From Mongoliitalea daihaiensis (GTDB lineage: Bacteria; Bacteroidota; Bacteroidia; Cytophagales; Cyclobacteriaceae), in assembly GCF_021596945.1 (NCBI RefSeq), contig NZ_CP063779.1:1057501-1121500 (forward strand): a stretch of DNA of 64,000 nt, in the 5' to 3' direction. This document shows positions 1 to 8,420 of the stretch, piece after piece. The position numbers and the translations under genes are program-made. The stretch's first letter is position 1. Every line of letters starts with the position of its first letter. The notes under the pieces are model-generated. The model did no database searches, had not been told where the DNA came from, and worked only from the letters and a program-made list of their open reading frames with translations.

Positions 1-3
1 AAA

Positions 4-15
4 GCAATCGTTTGC
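4..15. promoter_or_regulatory. Putative LacI-family operator upstream of kduI (distal)
   Basis: The 12-mer gcaatcgtttgc is a near-perfect palindrome around a central CG; its half sites GCAATC and GCAAAC differ at one base. LacI-family regulators usually bind CG-centred palindromes, and two LacI genes lie in this cluster. Similar sites occur at 197-208, 7223-7234, 7260-7271 and 8335-8346. Binding is inferred. Confidence 0.5.
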
Positions 16-196
16 ATAATATATCATCTTTTTTCTCGTATTGTATAGGATGAAAAAGTATATTTGTTTGAGTATTTTCAATCGATTAAAGAATCAAAAT
101 CCATATTTAATTTGTATTTTAAGGCTGATTTTGGAATATAATAGACAAATTCGAAGCCATCACCTTATTAAAACTTGTAAAATAATCTTATATTGC

Positions 197-208
197 GCAA
201 ACGATAGC
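197..208. promoter_or_regulatory. Putative LacI-family operator upstream of kduI (proximal)
   Basis: The sequence gcaaacgatagc has half sites GCAAAC and GCTATC around CG and matches the site at 4-15 read on the other strand. It lies 17 bp before the kduI start, where a bound repressor would block the promoter or early elongation. The roughly 190 bp between this site and the distal one could allow looping. No other gene is supported in bases 1-224. Confidence 0.5.
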
Positions 209-224
209 ATAAACTATACCCACG

Positions 225-1064
225 ATGCACACCTTTATACATACAAGATATTCTAACCACCCCTCTGATGTCAAGCAATACGATACGCAGCAGCTGCGGG
301 AGCATTTTGTAATTGAATCATTATTTTCAGCGGATGAGATCCACGGAGTATATTCCTTAAATGACCGTTTGATCGTAGGCGGGATTTTCCCTCAATCCAA
401 ATCCCTTGAACTAGAAACTGTAGATCAGTTGAAGTCGACTTCCTTTTTGGAAAGAAGAGAAATAGGAATCATCAATGTGGGAGCAAGTTGCACCATAGAT
501 GTCAATGGAGAATCATTTACGTTGAATCATAAAGAAGCCCTATACATTGGCAAAGGTGCAGAAAAAGTTGTTTTTCACCCCTCAGAATCAGGAGACGCCC
601 TCTTGTATTTTAATTCTGCACCTGCCCACACTAGCTTTCCTACTACCAAAGTTGATAAAAGTAATGCTGAAATAGTGGAACTTGGTTCAGCGGAAAATTC
701 CAATGCACGAACTATCTACAAGTTGATTGTAAACTCAGTTGTGAGCACCTGCCAACTTCAGATGGGCATGACGGAGTTGAAAACAGGTTCGGTTTGGAAC
801 ACCATGCCGGCACATACACACGATCGGCGTATGGAAGCTTATTTCTACTTTGATTTGCAAGCGGGACAGACCGTTTGCCATTTTATGGGCAAACCTCAAG
901 AAACCCGTCACATGTGGCTGACTAATCATCAAGCCATTATTTGTCCACCTTGGTCTATTCATAGTGGGGCAGGAACATCCAATTATACCTTCATTTGGGG
1001 CATGGCTGGGGAAAACCTGAATTACGGAGATATGGATATTGTTTCACCGGATCAATTGCGTTGA
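225..1064 (+). CDS. kduI: 5-dehydro-4-deoxy-D-glucuronate isomerase KduI
   Basis: Cytoplasmic cupin isomerase that converts 5-keto-4-deoxyuronate (from unsaturated uronates released by pectin or glycosaminoglycan lyases) to 2,5-diketo-3-deoxygluconate. The 279-residue length is the family norm, and the N-terminus TRYSNHPSDVKQYDT is typical. The metal-binding motif HTHDRRMEAYF puts His196, His198 and Glu203 in place, with a further His near residue 246. It is the first gene of a plus-strand cluster and is followed after 2 bp by kduD, the next enzyme of the pathway. Two LacI-type operator candidates lie upstream. Assignment is secure from motif and context. Confidence 0.95.
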   Translation: MHTFIHTRYSNHPSDVKQYDTQQLREHFVIESLFSADEIHGVYSLNDRLIVGGIFPQSKSLELETVDQLKSTSFLERREIGIINVGASCTIDVNGESFTLNHKEALYIGKGAEKVVFHPSESGDALLYFNSAPAHTSFPTTKVDKSNAEIVELGSAENSNARTIYKLIVNSVVSTCQLQMGMTELKTGSVWNTMPAHTHDRRMEAYFYFDLQAGQTVCHFMGKPQETRHMWLTNHQAIICPPWSIHSGAGTSNYTFIWGMAGENLNYGDMDIVSPDQLR

Positions 1065-1066
1065 TT

Positions 1067-1849
1067 ATGAGTAATCTGTTCTCATTGGAAGGAAAAGTTG
1101 CCTTAGTTACGGGTGCAACCCATGGCTTAGGAATGGCAATGGCAAAAGCTTTGGCAAAAAATGGAGCAACCTTAGTAGTCAATGGCCATACTGCTGAAAA
1201 AATGGCTGTCGCATTGCAGGAATACGAAAACGATGGAATACAAGCAAAAGGCTATCTCTTTGATGTCACCAATGCAAGTCAAGTAGCAGAAAACATAGAA
1301 AAAATCACTACTGAAATTGGCCCAATTGACATTTTGGTCAACAATGCAGGAATGATCATGCGAGTACCTGCCTTGGAGATGGACCCTGAAGATTTCAGAA
1401 AAGTCATCGATGTAGACTTGGTTTCACCTTTTATCCTATCTCAAGCTGTTGCCAAGGGCATGGTGGAAAGAGGAGGAGGAAAAATCATCAATATCTGCTC
1501 GATGATGAGCGAACTGGGTAGGGATACTGTCTCGGCCTATGCAGCAGCCAAGGGCGGATTGAAAATGCTCACCAAAAATTTGGCTACCGAATGGGCCAAA
1601 TACAACATCCAAGTGAACGGCATAGGTCCCGGCTATTTTGCCACAGAACAAACCAAACCTATCAGAGTAGATGGTCACCCGATGAATAACTTTATTCTAG
1701 AGAGAACACCTGCTGGTAGATGGGGAGAGCCCGAAGATTTAGCTGGCGCTACGGTCTTCCTAGCATCTAAGGCCAGCAATTTTGTCAATGGACAAATCAT
1801 CTATGTGGATGGAGGTATTCTGGCAACGATTGGCAGGCCTAGAGATTAA
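1067..1849 (+). CDS. kduD: 2-deoxy-D-gluconate 3-dehydrogenase KduD (SDR)
   Basis: Short-chain dehydrogenase that reduces 2,5-diketo-3-deoxygluconate to 2-keto-3-deoxygluconate, the step after KduI. I place the start at the ATG at 1067, two bases after the kduI stop, giving MSNLFSLEGKVALVTGA and 260 residues; an in-frame start at 995 would overlap kduI and add an unrelated tail. The nucleotide-binding motif TGATHGLG is at the N-terminus, NNAG near residue 94, and the catalytic YxxxK (YAAAK) near 158-162. It is translationally close to kduI and precedes a LacI regulator by 11 bp, so the three are probably co-transcribed. Confidence 0.93.
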   Translation: MSNLFSLEGKVALVTGATHGLGMAMAKALAKNGATLVVNGHTAEKMAVALQEYENDGIQAKGYLFDVTNASQVAENIEKITTEIGPIDILVNNAGMIMRVPALEMDPEDFRKVIDVDLVSPFILSQAVAKGMVERGGGKIINICSMMSELGRDTVSAYAAAKGGLKMLTKNLATEWAKYNIQVNGIGPGYFATEQTKPIRVDGHPMNNFILERTPAGRWGEPEDLAGATVFLASKASNFVNGQIIYVDGGILATIGRPRD

Positions 1850-1860
1850 TTCAATAACGT

Positions 1861-2883
1861 ATGAAAAAAGGAAAAGCAACCATTCACGATATTGCTGAAA
1901 AATTAAACATCACCGCTTCGACGGTTTCCCGTGCTTTGAATGATAACCCGCGGATTTCAGAAACTACCAAAAAGCAAGTGGTCAAGATGGCAAAACAGCT
2001 CAACTACCAACCCAATCACATTGCTTCTGCCCTCCGAAGCGGCAAAAGCAAGCTGATCGGAGTAGTCGTACCAACTGCCAATCGTAATTTCTTTTCATCC
2101 GTAGTAAGAGGGATTGAGGAAATCGCCAATAATCTAGATTACAAGGTGATCATTTCCCAATCCTATGATGAGTACGACAAAGAAGTTCAAACCATCGAGG
2201 CCTTGCTCAATGCTCGGGTCGACGGCATCATCGCATCTATAGGCAAAAACACCTCCAATTTCGACCATTTTAAAAAAGTTCTCGAAAAAGGCATCCCATT
2301 GGTTTTGTTTGACCGGATTACCAACGAATTGGAAGTATCACAAGTAGTCATTGATGACTACTTAGCTGCCTATCAGATGACTGATCACCTAATCAAGCAG
2401 GGTTGTCAAAACATTGTACACTTTACCAGTCCTAAAAAAATCAACATTTATCGGGATAGATTAAGAGGCTATGAAGACGCTTTAAGGGACAACCAAATTC
2501 CATTGGATCCAAATCTCATTGAAGAAAGCAATATGCAATTGGATGACGGTAGACAAAGTACCGAAAATCTCTTACAGAAAGGCATCCAATTCGACGCAAT
2601 CTTCTCAAGTTCAGATTATGCAGCTATGGGTGCATTACAAGTGCTCAAAGAAAAAGGCTTCAAAGTACCTCAGGAAGTCAAAATTGCAGGCTTTGGTAAT
2701 GAGCCCTTTACCTCATTCACTGATCCACCGATCACTACGGTAGACCAAAAATCAATTCCCATGGGGAGAGTCACAGCAGAAACTTTTTTTGCCATCCTCA
2801 ATAGTGACAAAACAGAAGTTACCCCTCAAAAAACGGTGTTGAAACCCGAGCTAATTCTTAGAAAATCAACCCAACAAGATTAA
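1861..2883 (+). CDS. LacI-family transcriptional regulator of hexuronate genes
   Basis: A 340-residue DNA-binding regulator with an N-terminal helix-turn-helix (TIHDIAEKLNITASTVSRAL, about residues 6-25), the hinge segment, and a periplasmic-binding-protein-like effector domain (GVVVP near 62 onward; VDGII near 120). It is embedded between kduD and uxaC, so a uronate or pathway intermediate is the likely effector. A second, related LacI regulator lies at 7320-8333; both could recognise the shared CG-centred palindromes. Effector identity and repressor versus activator role are inferred. No symbol is given because several LacI names exist for such loci. Confidence 0.9.
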   Translation: MKKGKATIHDIAEKLNITASTVSRALNDNPRISETTKKQVVKMAKQLNYQPNHIASALRSGKSKLIGVVVPTANRNFFSSVVRGIEEIANNLDYKVIISQSYDEYDKEVQTIEALLNARVDGIIASIGKNTSNFDHFKKVLEKGIPLVLFDRITNELEVSQVVIDDYLAAYQMTDHLIKQGCQNIVHFTSPKKINIYRDRLRGYEDALRDNQIPLDPNLIEESNMQLDDGRQSTENLLQKGIQFDAIFSSSDYAAMGALQVLKEKGFKVPQEVKIAGFGNEPFTSFTDPPITTVDQKSIPMGRVTAETFFAILNSDKTEVTPQKTVLKPELILRKSTQQD

Positions 2884-2906
2884 AATCTCATTAAACCTAT
2901 TTGCTT

Positions 2907-4328
2907 ATGTATCCTACCGAAGTCACAAGAAAACGTTTCTTATGCGAAGATTTTTTATTAGAGTCAGAATTTGCCAAAATCCTGTATCATAAGTATGCAA
3001 AGGACTTGCCGATCATTGACTACCACAACCATCTTTCTCCTGAGGAAATCGCTCATAACAAAAAATATAGAAGCATTTCAGAAGTTTGGCTTGCCGGAGA
3101 TCATTACAAATGGAGAGCCATGCGAACGCTCGGAATTGATGAAAGATACATAACAGGGAATGCGAGTGATCAGGAAAAATTTCAAAAATGGGCGGAGACC
3201 GTTCCCTACACCCTTCGGAATCCTCTGTTTCATTGGACACATTTGGAACTCAAGCGATACTTCCACATTGATACACTATTGACCGGAGCAAATGCGGAGG
3301 AAGTATACTTCCAAACTACGGAATTGCTTCAAGAAAATTCCTTCAGAGCGAGGGGATTGCTTCAAAAAATGAATGTAGAAGTAGTGTGTACTACTGATGA
3401 CCCTTCTGACAGTTTGGAATACCATAAACTTGCCCGTCAGCAAGCAAGCAGTCCGAAAATGTTCCCAGCTTTTAGGCCTGATAAAGCATTTGCCGCCGAA
3501 AACCCATTTCAATACATTGCCTACATCGGAAAATTATCCGATAGTGTAGGCTTTGATATCAATCACTACGGAGATTTGTTGCGAGCGCTTCAAAATAGAA
3601 TTGACTTCTTTGCCGAAAACGGTTGCACCATTGCTGATCATGGCCTGGAACAGTTATTTGTTTTTACCGTTGGAAAGTACTCTCCTGAGCTTTTGTTCCA
3701 AAAACTAATGTTTGGGCAATCCTTACAACCCGAAGAAATCAACTATTTCAAATTCCATACCTTATTGGAATTATGTAAAATGTACCATGCCAAAGGTTGG
3801 GTTCAGCAGTTCCATTTGGGTGCTTTGAGAAATACCAACAAACGCATGTTGGCTACCTTAGGACCTGATACAGGCTTTGACTCCATTGGAGACTACAAGC
3901 AGGCAGTCCCACTTGCGGGATTTTTGAATCTTTTGGACTCCACGGATCAGTTAAGTAAAACCATCCTCTACAATTTAAATCCCGCAGACAACGAAGTCTT
4001 GGCTACCATGGTAGGTAATTTCAATGATGGCTCGATTAAAGGCAAAATTCAATTCGGTTCCGGCTGGTGGTTTTTGGATCAAAAAGATGGCATGGAAAAG
4101 CAAATCAATGCGCTTTCCAATATGGGCCTTTTGAGCTGTTTTGTTGGGATGTTGACGGATTCTAGGAGTTTCTTATCCTTTCCAAGACACGAATATTTCC
4201 GTAGAGTCTTGTGCAATTTGATAGGTAAAGATGTAGAAAAAGGAGAACTGCCGGCTGATGACAAATGGCTAGGTAAGATCGTTTCTGACATCAGTTACTA
4301 CAATGCCAAAGCATATTTCAATTTCTAA
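2907..4328 (+). CDS. uxaC: Glucuronate/galacturonate isomerase UxaC
   Basis: Uronate isomerase of the amidohydrolase superfamily: converts D-glucuronate to D-fructuronate and D-galacturonate to D-tagaturonate. The start is the ATG at 2907 (MYPTEVTRKRFLCEDFLLE); a TTG six bases earlier is in frame but less likely. The metal-site motif DYHNHLSP is near residue 38, followed by WLAGDHYKWRAMR; GSGWWF and SFPRHEYFRR lie in the C-terminal part. The 473-residue length is normal. It lies 23 bp after the LacI gene and 13 bp before uxaB, so these form one operon feeding tagaturonate/fructuronate reduction. Confidence 0.95.
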   Translation: MYPTEVTRKRFLCEDFLLESEFAKILYHKYAKDLPIIDYHNHLSPEEIAHNKKYRSISEVWLAGDHYKWRAMRTLGIDERYITGNASDQEKFQKWAETVPYTLRNPLFHWTHLELKRYFHIDTLLTGANAEEVYFQTTELLQENSFRARGLLQKMNVEVVCTTDDPSDSLEYHKLARQQASSPKMFPAFRPDKAFAAENPFQYIAYIGKLSDSVGFDINHYGDLLRALQNRIDFFAENGCTIADHGLEQLFVFTVGKYSPELLFQKLMFGQSLQPEEINYFKFHTLLELCKMYHAKGWVQQFHLGALRNTNKRMLATLGPDTGFDSIGDYKQAVPLAGFLNLLDSTDQLSKTILYNLNPADNEVLATMVGNFNDGSIKGKIQFGSGWWFLDQKDGMEKQINALSNMGLLSCFVGMLTDSRSFLSFPRHEYFRRVLCNLIGKDVEKGELPADDKWLGKIVSDISYYNAKAYFNF

Positions 4329-4341
4329 GTCGGTCAAGTCT

Positions 4342-5757
4342 ATGAAACCTTTACAGCATCTTACCCGGGAGAATGTATCAACGATGCCGAGACCCGTCAA
4401 AATTATTCAATTTGGAGAAGGTAACTTTCTACGTGGATTTTGCGATTGGATGATTGATTGTATGAATGAAACAACTGATTTCAACGGCAACATTCAAATC
4501 GTACAACCTTTGCATCAAGGTATGGGTACCCAAGTCAATCAACAAGATGGCTTATACCATGTTGTCTTGCAAGGCATTCACCAAGGGCAGGAAGTCAATG
4601 ATGCCAGACTAATTACCGCTGTAGAAGGAGTTATCAATCCTTACGAGGATTTTATAGGATTCAACAACTTGGCAAAAAATCCCGACCTACAGATATTACT
4701 TTCGAATACTACAGAGGCAGGCATTGCTTTTGATCCGATGGATCTTTCCTATGAGCAAATTCCTCAGACATTTCCAGGAAAAGTTACCCTGTTGCTTTGG
4801 GAGCGCTACAACCATTTCAATGCGGCCAAGGACAAAGGCCTTTTGATATTACCTTGCGAATTGATTGAGAAAAATGGAGAACAGCTGAAATCCTGTATTC
4901 TTCAATACATACACCTATGGAAACTCCCACAAGCATTTGCAGAGTGGGTTATACAATCCAATATATTCTGTAATACCCTGGTAGATAGAATTGTACCTGG
5001 TTTCCCACACGAAAACATTCAGGAAATCCAGCAAAAACTGGGCTTCAGCGATTCTCTGGTGGTGAAAGCAGAACCTTTCCACTTGTGGGTAATTGAAGGT
5101 CCAAGGCATATTCAAGATATCTTTCCTATCCATCAATCAGGACTACAAATCAAAGTGGTAGATGATTTGACACCTTACCGAAGTAGAAAGGTCCGAATTC
5201 TTAATGGTGCCCATACTGCGATGGTTCCTTTGGCATTTTTGGAGGGATTGAGGACTGTTAGGGAATGTTTGGAGGACGCAAAGTTTGGCAAGGTTGTGGA
5301 ACAAATCATCTTCCAGGAAATTATCCCAAGCATGGACATGCCACTAGAGGAGTTAGAAGCGTTTGCGGCGGCAGTAATGGATAGATTTAGAAATCCGTTT
5401 ATCCGCCATGAGTTAGCCAGCATTGCGTTGAATGCTGTAGCTAAGTTTAAGGTTCGGGTGCTGCCAAGCATCTTGGATTACCAGCGTAGGCAATCAGTAC
5501 TTCCCTCCACATTGGTGAAATCATTTGCAGCCCTTATAGTATTCTATAAAGGAAGCTACCAAGGAACAACCTTTCCTGTCAATGATAGCGTAGAGATTGT
5601 TGGTTTTTTTGAGGAGGTATGGAATGAATCATCCGAAATACCTTCAAAAATTGAGAAAATTCTCTCCAATGAAAGCCTTTGGGGAGATGATTTGCTGAAA
5701 GTTGAAGGACTGCATGAAGGTTTGGTAAAAGCCATTTCGGAGTATTTCTCAAATTAA
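4342..5757 (+). CDS. uxaB: Tagaturonate reductase (altronate oxidoreductase) UxaB
   Basis: NAD-dependent polyol dehydrogenase of the mannitol-dehydrogenase family that reduces tagaturonate to altronate. The N-terminal dinucleotide fold carries IQFGEGNFLRGF, and the family signature KVRILNGAHTAMVP (Lys-x-x-x-x-Asn-Gly-x-His) lies near residue 285. I choose the ATG at 4342, 13 bp after uxaC; the in-frame ATG at 4303 would overlap uxaC by 26 bp. It is 471 residues long. Fructuronate reductase (UxuB of the same superfamily) is an alternative, but this locus has a separate SDR-type mannonate oxidoreductase, which favours UxaB. Confidence 0.88.
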   Translation: MKPLQHLTRENVSTMPRPVKIIQFGEGNFLRGFCDWMIDCMNETTDFNGNIQIVQPLHQGMGTQVNQQDGLYHVVLQGIHQGQEVNDARLITAVEGVINPYEDFIGFNNLAKNPDLQILLSNTTEAGIAFDPMDLSYEQIPQTFPGKVTLLLWERYNHFNAAKDKGLLILPCELIEKNGEQLKSCILQYIHLWKLPQAFAEWVIQSNIFCNTLVDRIVPGFPHENIQEIQQKLGFSDSLVVKAEPFHLWVIEGPRHIQDIFPIHQSGLQIKVVDDLTPYRSRKVRILNGAHTAMVPLAFLEGLRTVRECLEDAKFGKVVEQIIFQEIIPSMDMPLEELEAFAAAVMDRFRNPFIRHELASIALNAVAKFKVRVLPSILDYQRRQSVLPSTLVKSFAALIVFYKGSYQGTTFPVNDSVEIVGFFEEVWNESSEIPSKIEKILSNESLWGDDLLKVEGLHEGLVKAISEYFSN

Positions 5758-5789
5758 AGGCTATCTAAAGAAGCCGAAAACATCAAAAG

Positions 5790-5989
5790 AAAAAGAGGCT
5801 GTCTCATAAGTTAATGCTTTAAAATAATGCCAAAATTTTATTTGGTTTGTAATCAGTGAAACTTTGTGCCTTAGAGCCTTCGTGGCATTTCTAGCCACAA
5901 AGCCACTAAGTCACAAAGGGATTGATTCTTAAACAGAATTTTGTTTGGTTAATAAAGCTGAAGAGCAATTTATGAGACAGCCTCTTTTT
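5790..5989. mobile_element. MITE-like element, 200 bp with 20-bp perfect terminal inverted repeats
   Basis: Bases 5790-5809 (aaaaagaggctgtctcataa) and 5970-5989 are perfect inverted repeats bounding 160 bp that cannot encode a transposase. Ends beginning GAGGCTGTCTCATAA resemble ends of known bacterial insertion sequences, which suggests a non-autonomous derivative. The interior has its own imperfect symmetry (ctttgtgcctta... against ...cactaagtcacaaag). It fills the gap between the convergent genes uxaB and uxuA, so it may also act as a bidirectional terminator. I could not settle a target-site duplication. Confidence 0.6.
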
Positions 5990-6009
5990 GATTGACAACA
6001 GGAATTAGA

Positions 6010-7185
6010 TTAAGACTTGTAGGTAATTCCCGCTTCCACTCCTCTCAACTCAGCCAAGCCTTTCAATCTACCAATAGCCGAATACCCTGGATTCGTTACC
6101 TTCTTTAAATCATCTAACATTTGATGCCCATGATCAGGTCTCATCGGTAAGGACTCCTGACGCTCTTGTTGCCAGTGTAACAGTTCCTCAATAACTGCCG
6201 CCATTGGAACATCTCCAGCAAGATGATCTGCTTCATAAAAATTGCCCCACTCATCCCGCAAGGTACTTCTCAAGTGAATGAAATGAATGCGCTGTCCAAA
6301 TTCACGAACCATAGCTGGTAAATCATTGGATGCTAATACTCCCAATGAACCCGTACAGAAAGTCAACCCATTAGTGGGACTAGGGTTATTTTCGAAGATT
6401 CTTCTGACATCACCCGAGTCACTCACCACTCTAGGCAATCCAAAAATATCAAATGGAGGATCATCCGGATGGATAGCCAATCTGAGTCCATGTTTATCAG
6501 CTACCGGAATTATCTGACTTAGGAAAAAATCTAAGTTGGCAGCTAAGCGGTCATGATCGATTCCCTGATACGTATCCAATGCCTCCTGAAACTGCTCTAA
6601 GGTATAACCCTCCTCCGAACCTGGTAAACCTTTGATAATGTTACTTATTAATTGCTCTCTGTCTACTAGTGATAGACCATCCACATAATCCTTAGCCCTA
6701 TCGATGATTTCTTGAGTATAAGCAAACACGGCTTGAGGTCTTTTTAAAAGAAAAATATCAAAAGCTGCTACCGCTGTCATATCAAAACGCAAGGCCTTCG
6801 CTCCACTGGGCAACTCATAAGCCAAGTCCGTACGTGTCCAATCCAAAATAGGCATGAAATTGTAACAAACCGTTTGAATCCCTGCTGCCGCTAGGTTGAC
6901 CAAAGACTGTTTATAATTTTCTATGCATTCCAAATATTCACCTGACCGGGTTTTGATATGTTCATGAACCGGTACAGACTCCACCACATCCCAAGTCAAA
7001 CCAGCTGCTTCAATCATGGCTTTCCTTTGTTGGATTTCTTCAATTGACCACACGTGTCCATTTGGAATATGATGCAAAGCAGTGACAACACCTGTAGCAC
7101 CCGCTTGTCTGATATCCTGCAAAGACACCGGATCGTTGGGTCCATACCAACGCATCGTTTGTTTCATTAAATACTTCAGCTTCAT
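6010..7185 (-). CDS. uxuA: Mannonate dehydratase UxuA
   Basis: Converts D-mannonate to 2-keto-3-deoxygluconate in the glucuronate branch. The N-terminus [20 protein letters not shown] and the segment [13 protein letters not shown] are hallmark UxuA sequence; HPDDPP (near residue 240) and FCTGSLG are conserved active-site regions, and RPDHGHQML is near the C-terminus. I start at the ATG at 7185 (391 residues); an in-frame ATG at 7263 would run into the divergent regulator's control region, and the ATG at 7167 is also possible. It is transcribed away from the second LacI gene across a 134-bp region holding two operator-like sites. Confidence 0.94.
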   Translation of the reverse strand: MKLKYLMKQTMRWYGPNDPVSLQDIRQAGATGVVTALHHIPNGHVWSIEEIQQRKAMIEAAGLTWDVVESVPVHEHIKTRSGEYLECIENYKQSLVNLAAAGIQTVCYNFMPILDWTRTDLAYELPSGAKALRFDMTAVAAFDIFLLKRPQAVFAYTQEIIDRAKDYVDGLSLVDREQLISNIIKGLPGSEEGYTLEQFQEALDTYQGIDHDRLAANLDFFLSQIIPVADKHGLRLAIHPDDPPFDIFGLPRVVSDSGDVRRIFENNPSPTNGLTFCTGSLGVLASNDLPAMVREFGQRIHFIHLRSTLRDEWGNFYEADHLAGDVPMAAVIEELLHWQQERQESLPMRPDHGHQMLDDLKKVTNPGYSAIGRLKGLAELRGVEAGITYKS

Positions 7186-7222
7186 CGTTTGGCTATTTTT
7201 CAAAAAAATAAAAGTAAGGATT

Positions 7223-7234
7223 GCTAAACGATAA
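7223..7234. promoter_or_regulatory. Putative LacI operator, uxuA side of the divergent promoter
   Basis: The site gctaaacgataa has the half site GCTAAAC next to a central CG and resembles the kduI-proximal site. It lies 38 bp upstream of the uxuA start on the minus strand. It is weaker than the partner at 7260-7271, with which it would allow paired binding. Inferred from sequence similarity only. Confidence 0.35.
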
Positions 7235-7259
7235 ATCTGGCCTTTTACATGTTTCTTGT

Positions 7260-7271
7260 GCAATCGTTTCC
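7260..7271. promoter_or_regulatory. Putative LacI operator in the uxuA/lacI divergent region
   Basis: The sequence gcaatcgtttcc matches the kduI-distal site gcaatcgtttgc at 11 of 12 positions. It sits midway in the 134-bp region between uxuA (minus) and the LacI gene starting at 7320 (plus), a classic place for joint control of a target gene and autoregulation. Confidence 0.5.
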
Positions 7272-7319
7272 GATTTTTTGAGCATATTTAGCATACAAAA
7301 GCAGCCCAATAATCCTGAA

Positions 7320-8333
7320 ATGTCAGAAATTACTATCAAGTACCTTGCCCAGAAGCTCAACTTAGCCACGTCTACAGTCTCCCGTGCACTGAACGACAGC
7401 CATGAGATCAGCGAAGGCACCAAAAAGAAAGTAATGGAGCTGGCACAATCCCTCAACTTTCAGCCGAATGCCTATGCCAAGGGACTCCGTCAACAAAAAA
7501 CCAAAACCATAGGCATCATCGTCCCCGATCGGGTGAATACTTTTTTTAACTTAGTGATAGAAGGAGCAGAAAGCGTATGCAGGGAAAATGGTTATAGCTT
7601 GATCGCCTACAATTCTTATGAAGATGTGGAGCAGGAAAAGAAAATCATCTACAGTTTACTTGGGGGAAAAGTGGATGCAGTCATCATGTCATTGGCAGAT
7701 GAAGAAAAAGAAGCCAAACACCTAGAATGGTTACGTGAACGCAACCTTCCCGTCATTTTCTTTGATAGAATTGCCCAACACCTCGAGGGGATTAAATTTA
7801 CAACCAATGACCAAGAAGCAGCTTACATTGGTACCAAGCATTTACTGGAAAAAGGCTGTCAAAAAGTAGTGTATCTAGGGCTGTCCAATACAAGCAGTGT
7901 AGGAATTGCCCGTAAAAAGGGGTTTATTCAAGCACATCAGGAATTGGGTAAAAAACTAGATACCAACTGTTTGATGGAATTGGGCCACAACAACAAAGAA
8001 AATCAAGAAATTTTGGAAAAGATGTTTTTTAAACTTTCACGGCCAGATGGGGTGCTAGCCGCAGCAGAGAAATTAGGATTAGCTACTTACCGAGCCTTGG
8101 CTAAGACACGAATTAAAGTTCCGGAACAAGTGCGGGTCGTAAGTTTTACCAATATGCAAATTGCCGACCTATTAAATCCACCACTAAGTACCATTGCCCA
8201 ACCTGCTTTTAATCTTGGTAGCGCATGCGCTTTGGAATTGATCAAAGGGCTAAAAGATAAAAAAATAGACCTTATCCAAGAGAAACACATCATCATCCCC
8301 TCCGTTTTTACCCCAAGGGAAAGTTCGAAATAA
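7320..8333 (+). CDS. Second LacI-family transcriptional regulator
   Basis: A 337-residue LacI protein starting at the ATG at 7320 (MSEITIKYLAQKLNLATSTV). The helix-turn-helix continues into VSRALNDSHEIS, followed by a sugar-binding-type effector domain (GIIVPDRVNTFF near residue 61; FFDRIA near 145). It closely resembles the regulator at 1861-2883 (shared TSTVSRALND and LNFQPNAYAKGLR-type segments), so the two are paralogues. It is divergent from uxuA and 87 bp upstream of the mannonate-oxidoreductase-like SDR. An in-frame start at 7221 would read through the operator region and is rejected. It probably responds to a glucuronate-branch metabolite. Confidence 0.9.
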   Translation: MSEITIKYLAQKLNLATSTVSRALNDSHEISEGTKKKVMELAQSLNFQPNAYAKGLRQQKTKTIGIIVPDRVNTFFNLVIEGAESVCRENGYSLIAYNSYEDVEQEKKIIYSLLGGKVDAVIMSLADEEKEAKHLEWLRERNLPVIFFDRIAQHLEGIKFTTNDQEAAYIGTKHLLEKGCQKVVYLGLSNTSSVGIARKKGFIQAHQELGKKLDTNCLMELGHNNKENQEILEKMFFKLSRPDGVLAAAEKLGLATYRALAKTRIKVPEQVRVVSFTNMQIADLLNPPLSTIAQPAFNLGSACALELIKGLKDKKIDLIQEKHIIIPSVFTPRESSK

Positions 8334-8334
8334 T

Positions 8335-8346
8335 GGAATCGATTGC
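8335..8346. promoter_or_regulatory. Putative LacI operator upstream of the uxuB-like SDR
   Basis: The sequence ggaatcgattgc reads gcaatcgattcc on the minus strand, one mismatch from the site at 7260-7271 and centred on CG. It begins just after the stop codon of the second LacI gene and lies 74 bp before the SDR start, so the SDR may have its own controlled promoter. Confidence 0.45.
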
Positions 8347-8420
8347 GCAGATTTCAACCAAACTATTGGGCTGGGTGGGTTTTATTAGACAACTTTGACT
8401 AACCAATAAACCTATTCACC

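Noticed and set aside
41-256. 71-codon open frame upstream of kduI
   Set aside because: It overlaps the kduI start and the operator-like site, has no recognisable domain and a Bacteroidota-promoter-like AT-rich base pattern; judged chance.
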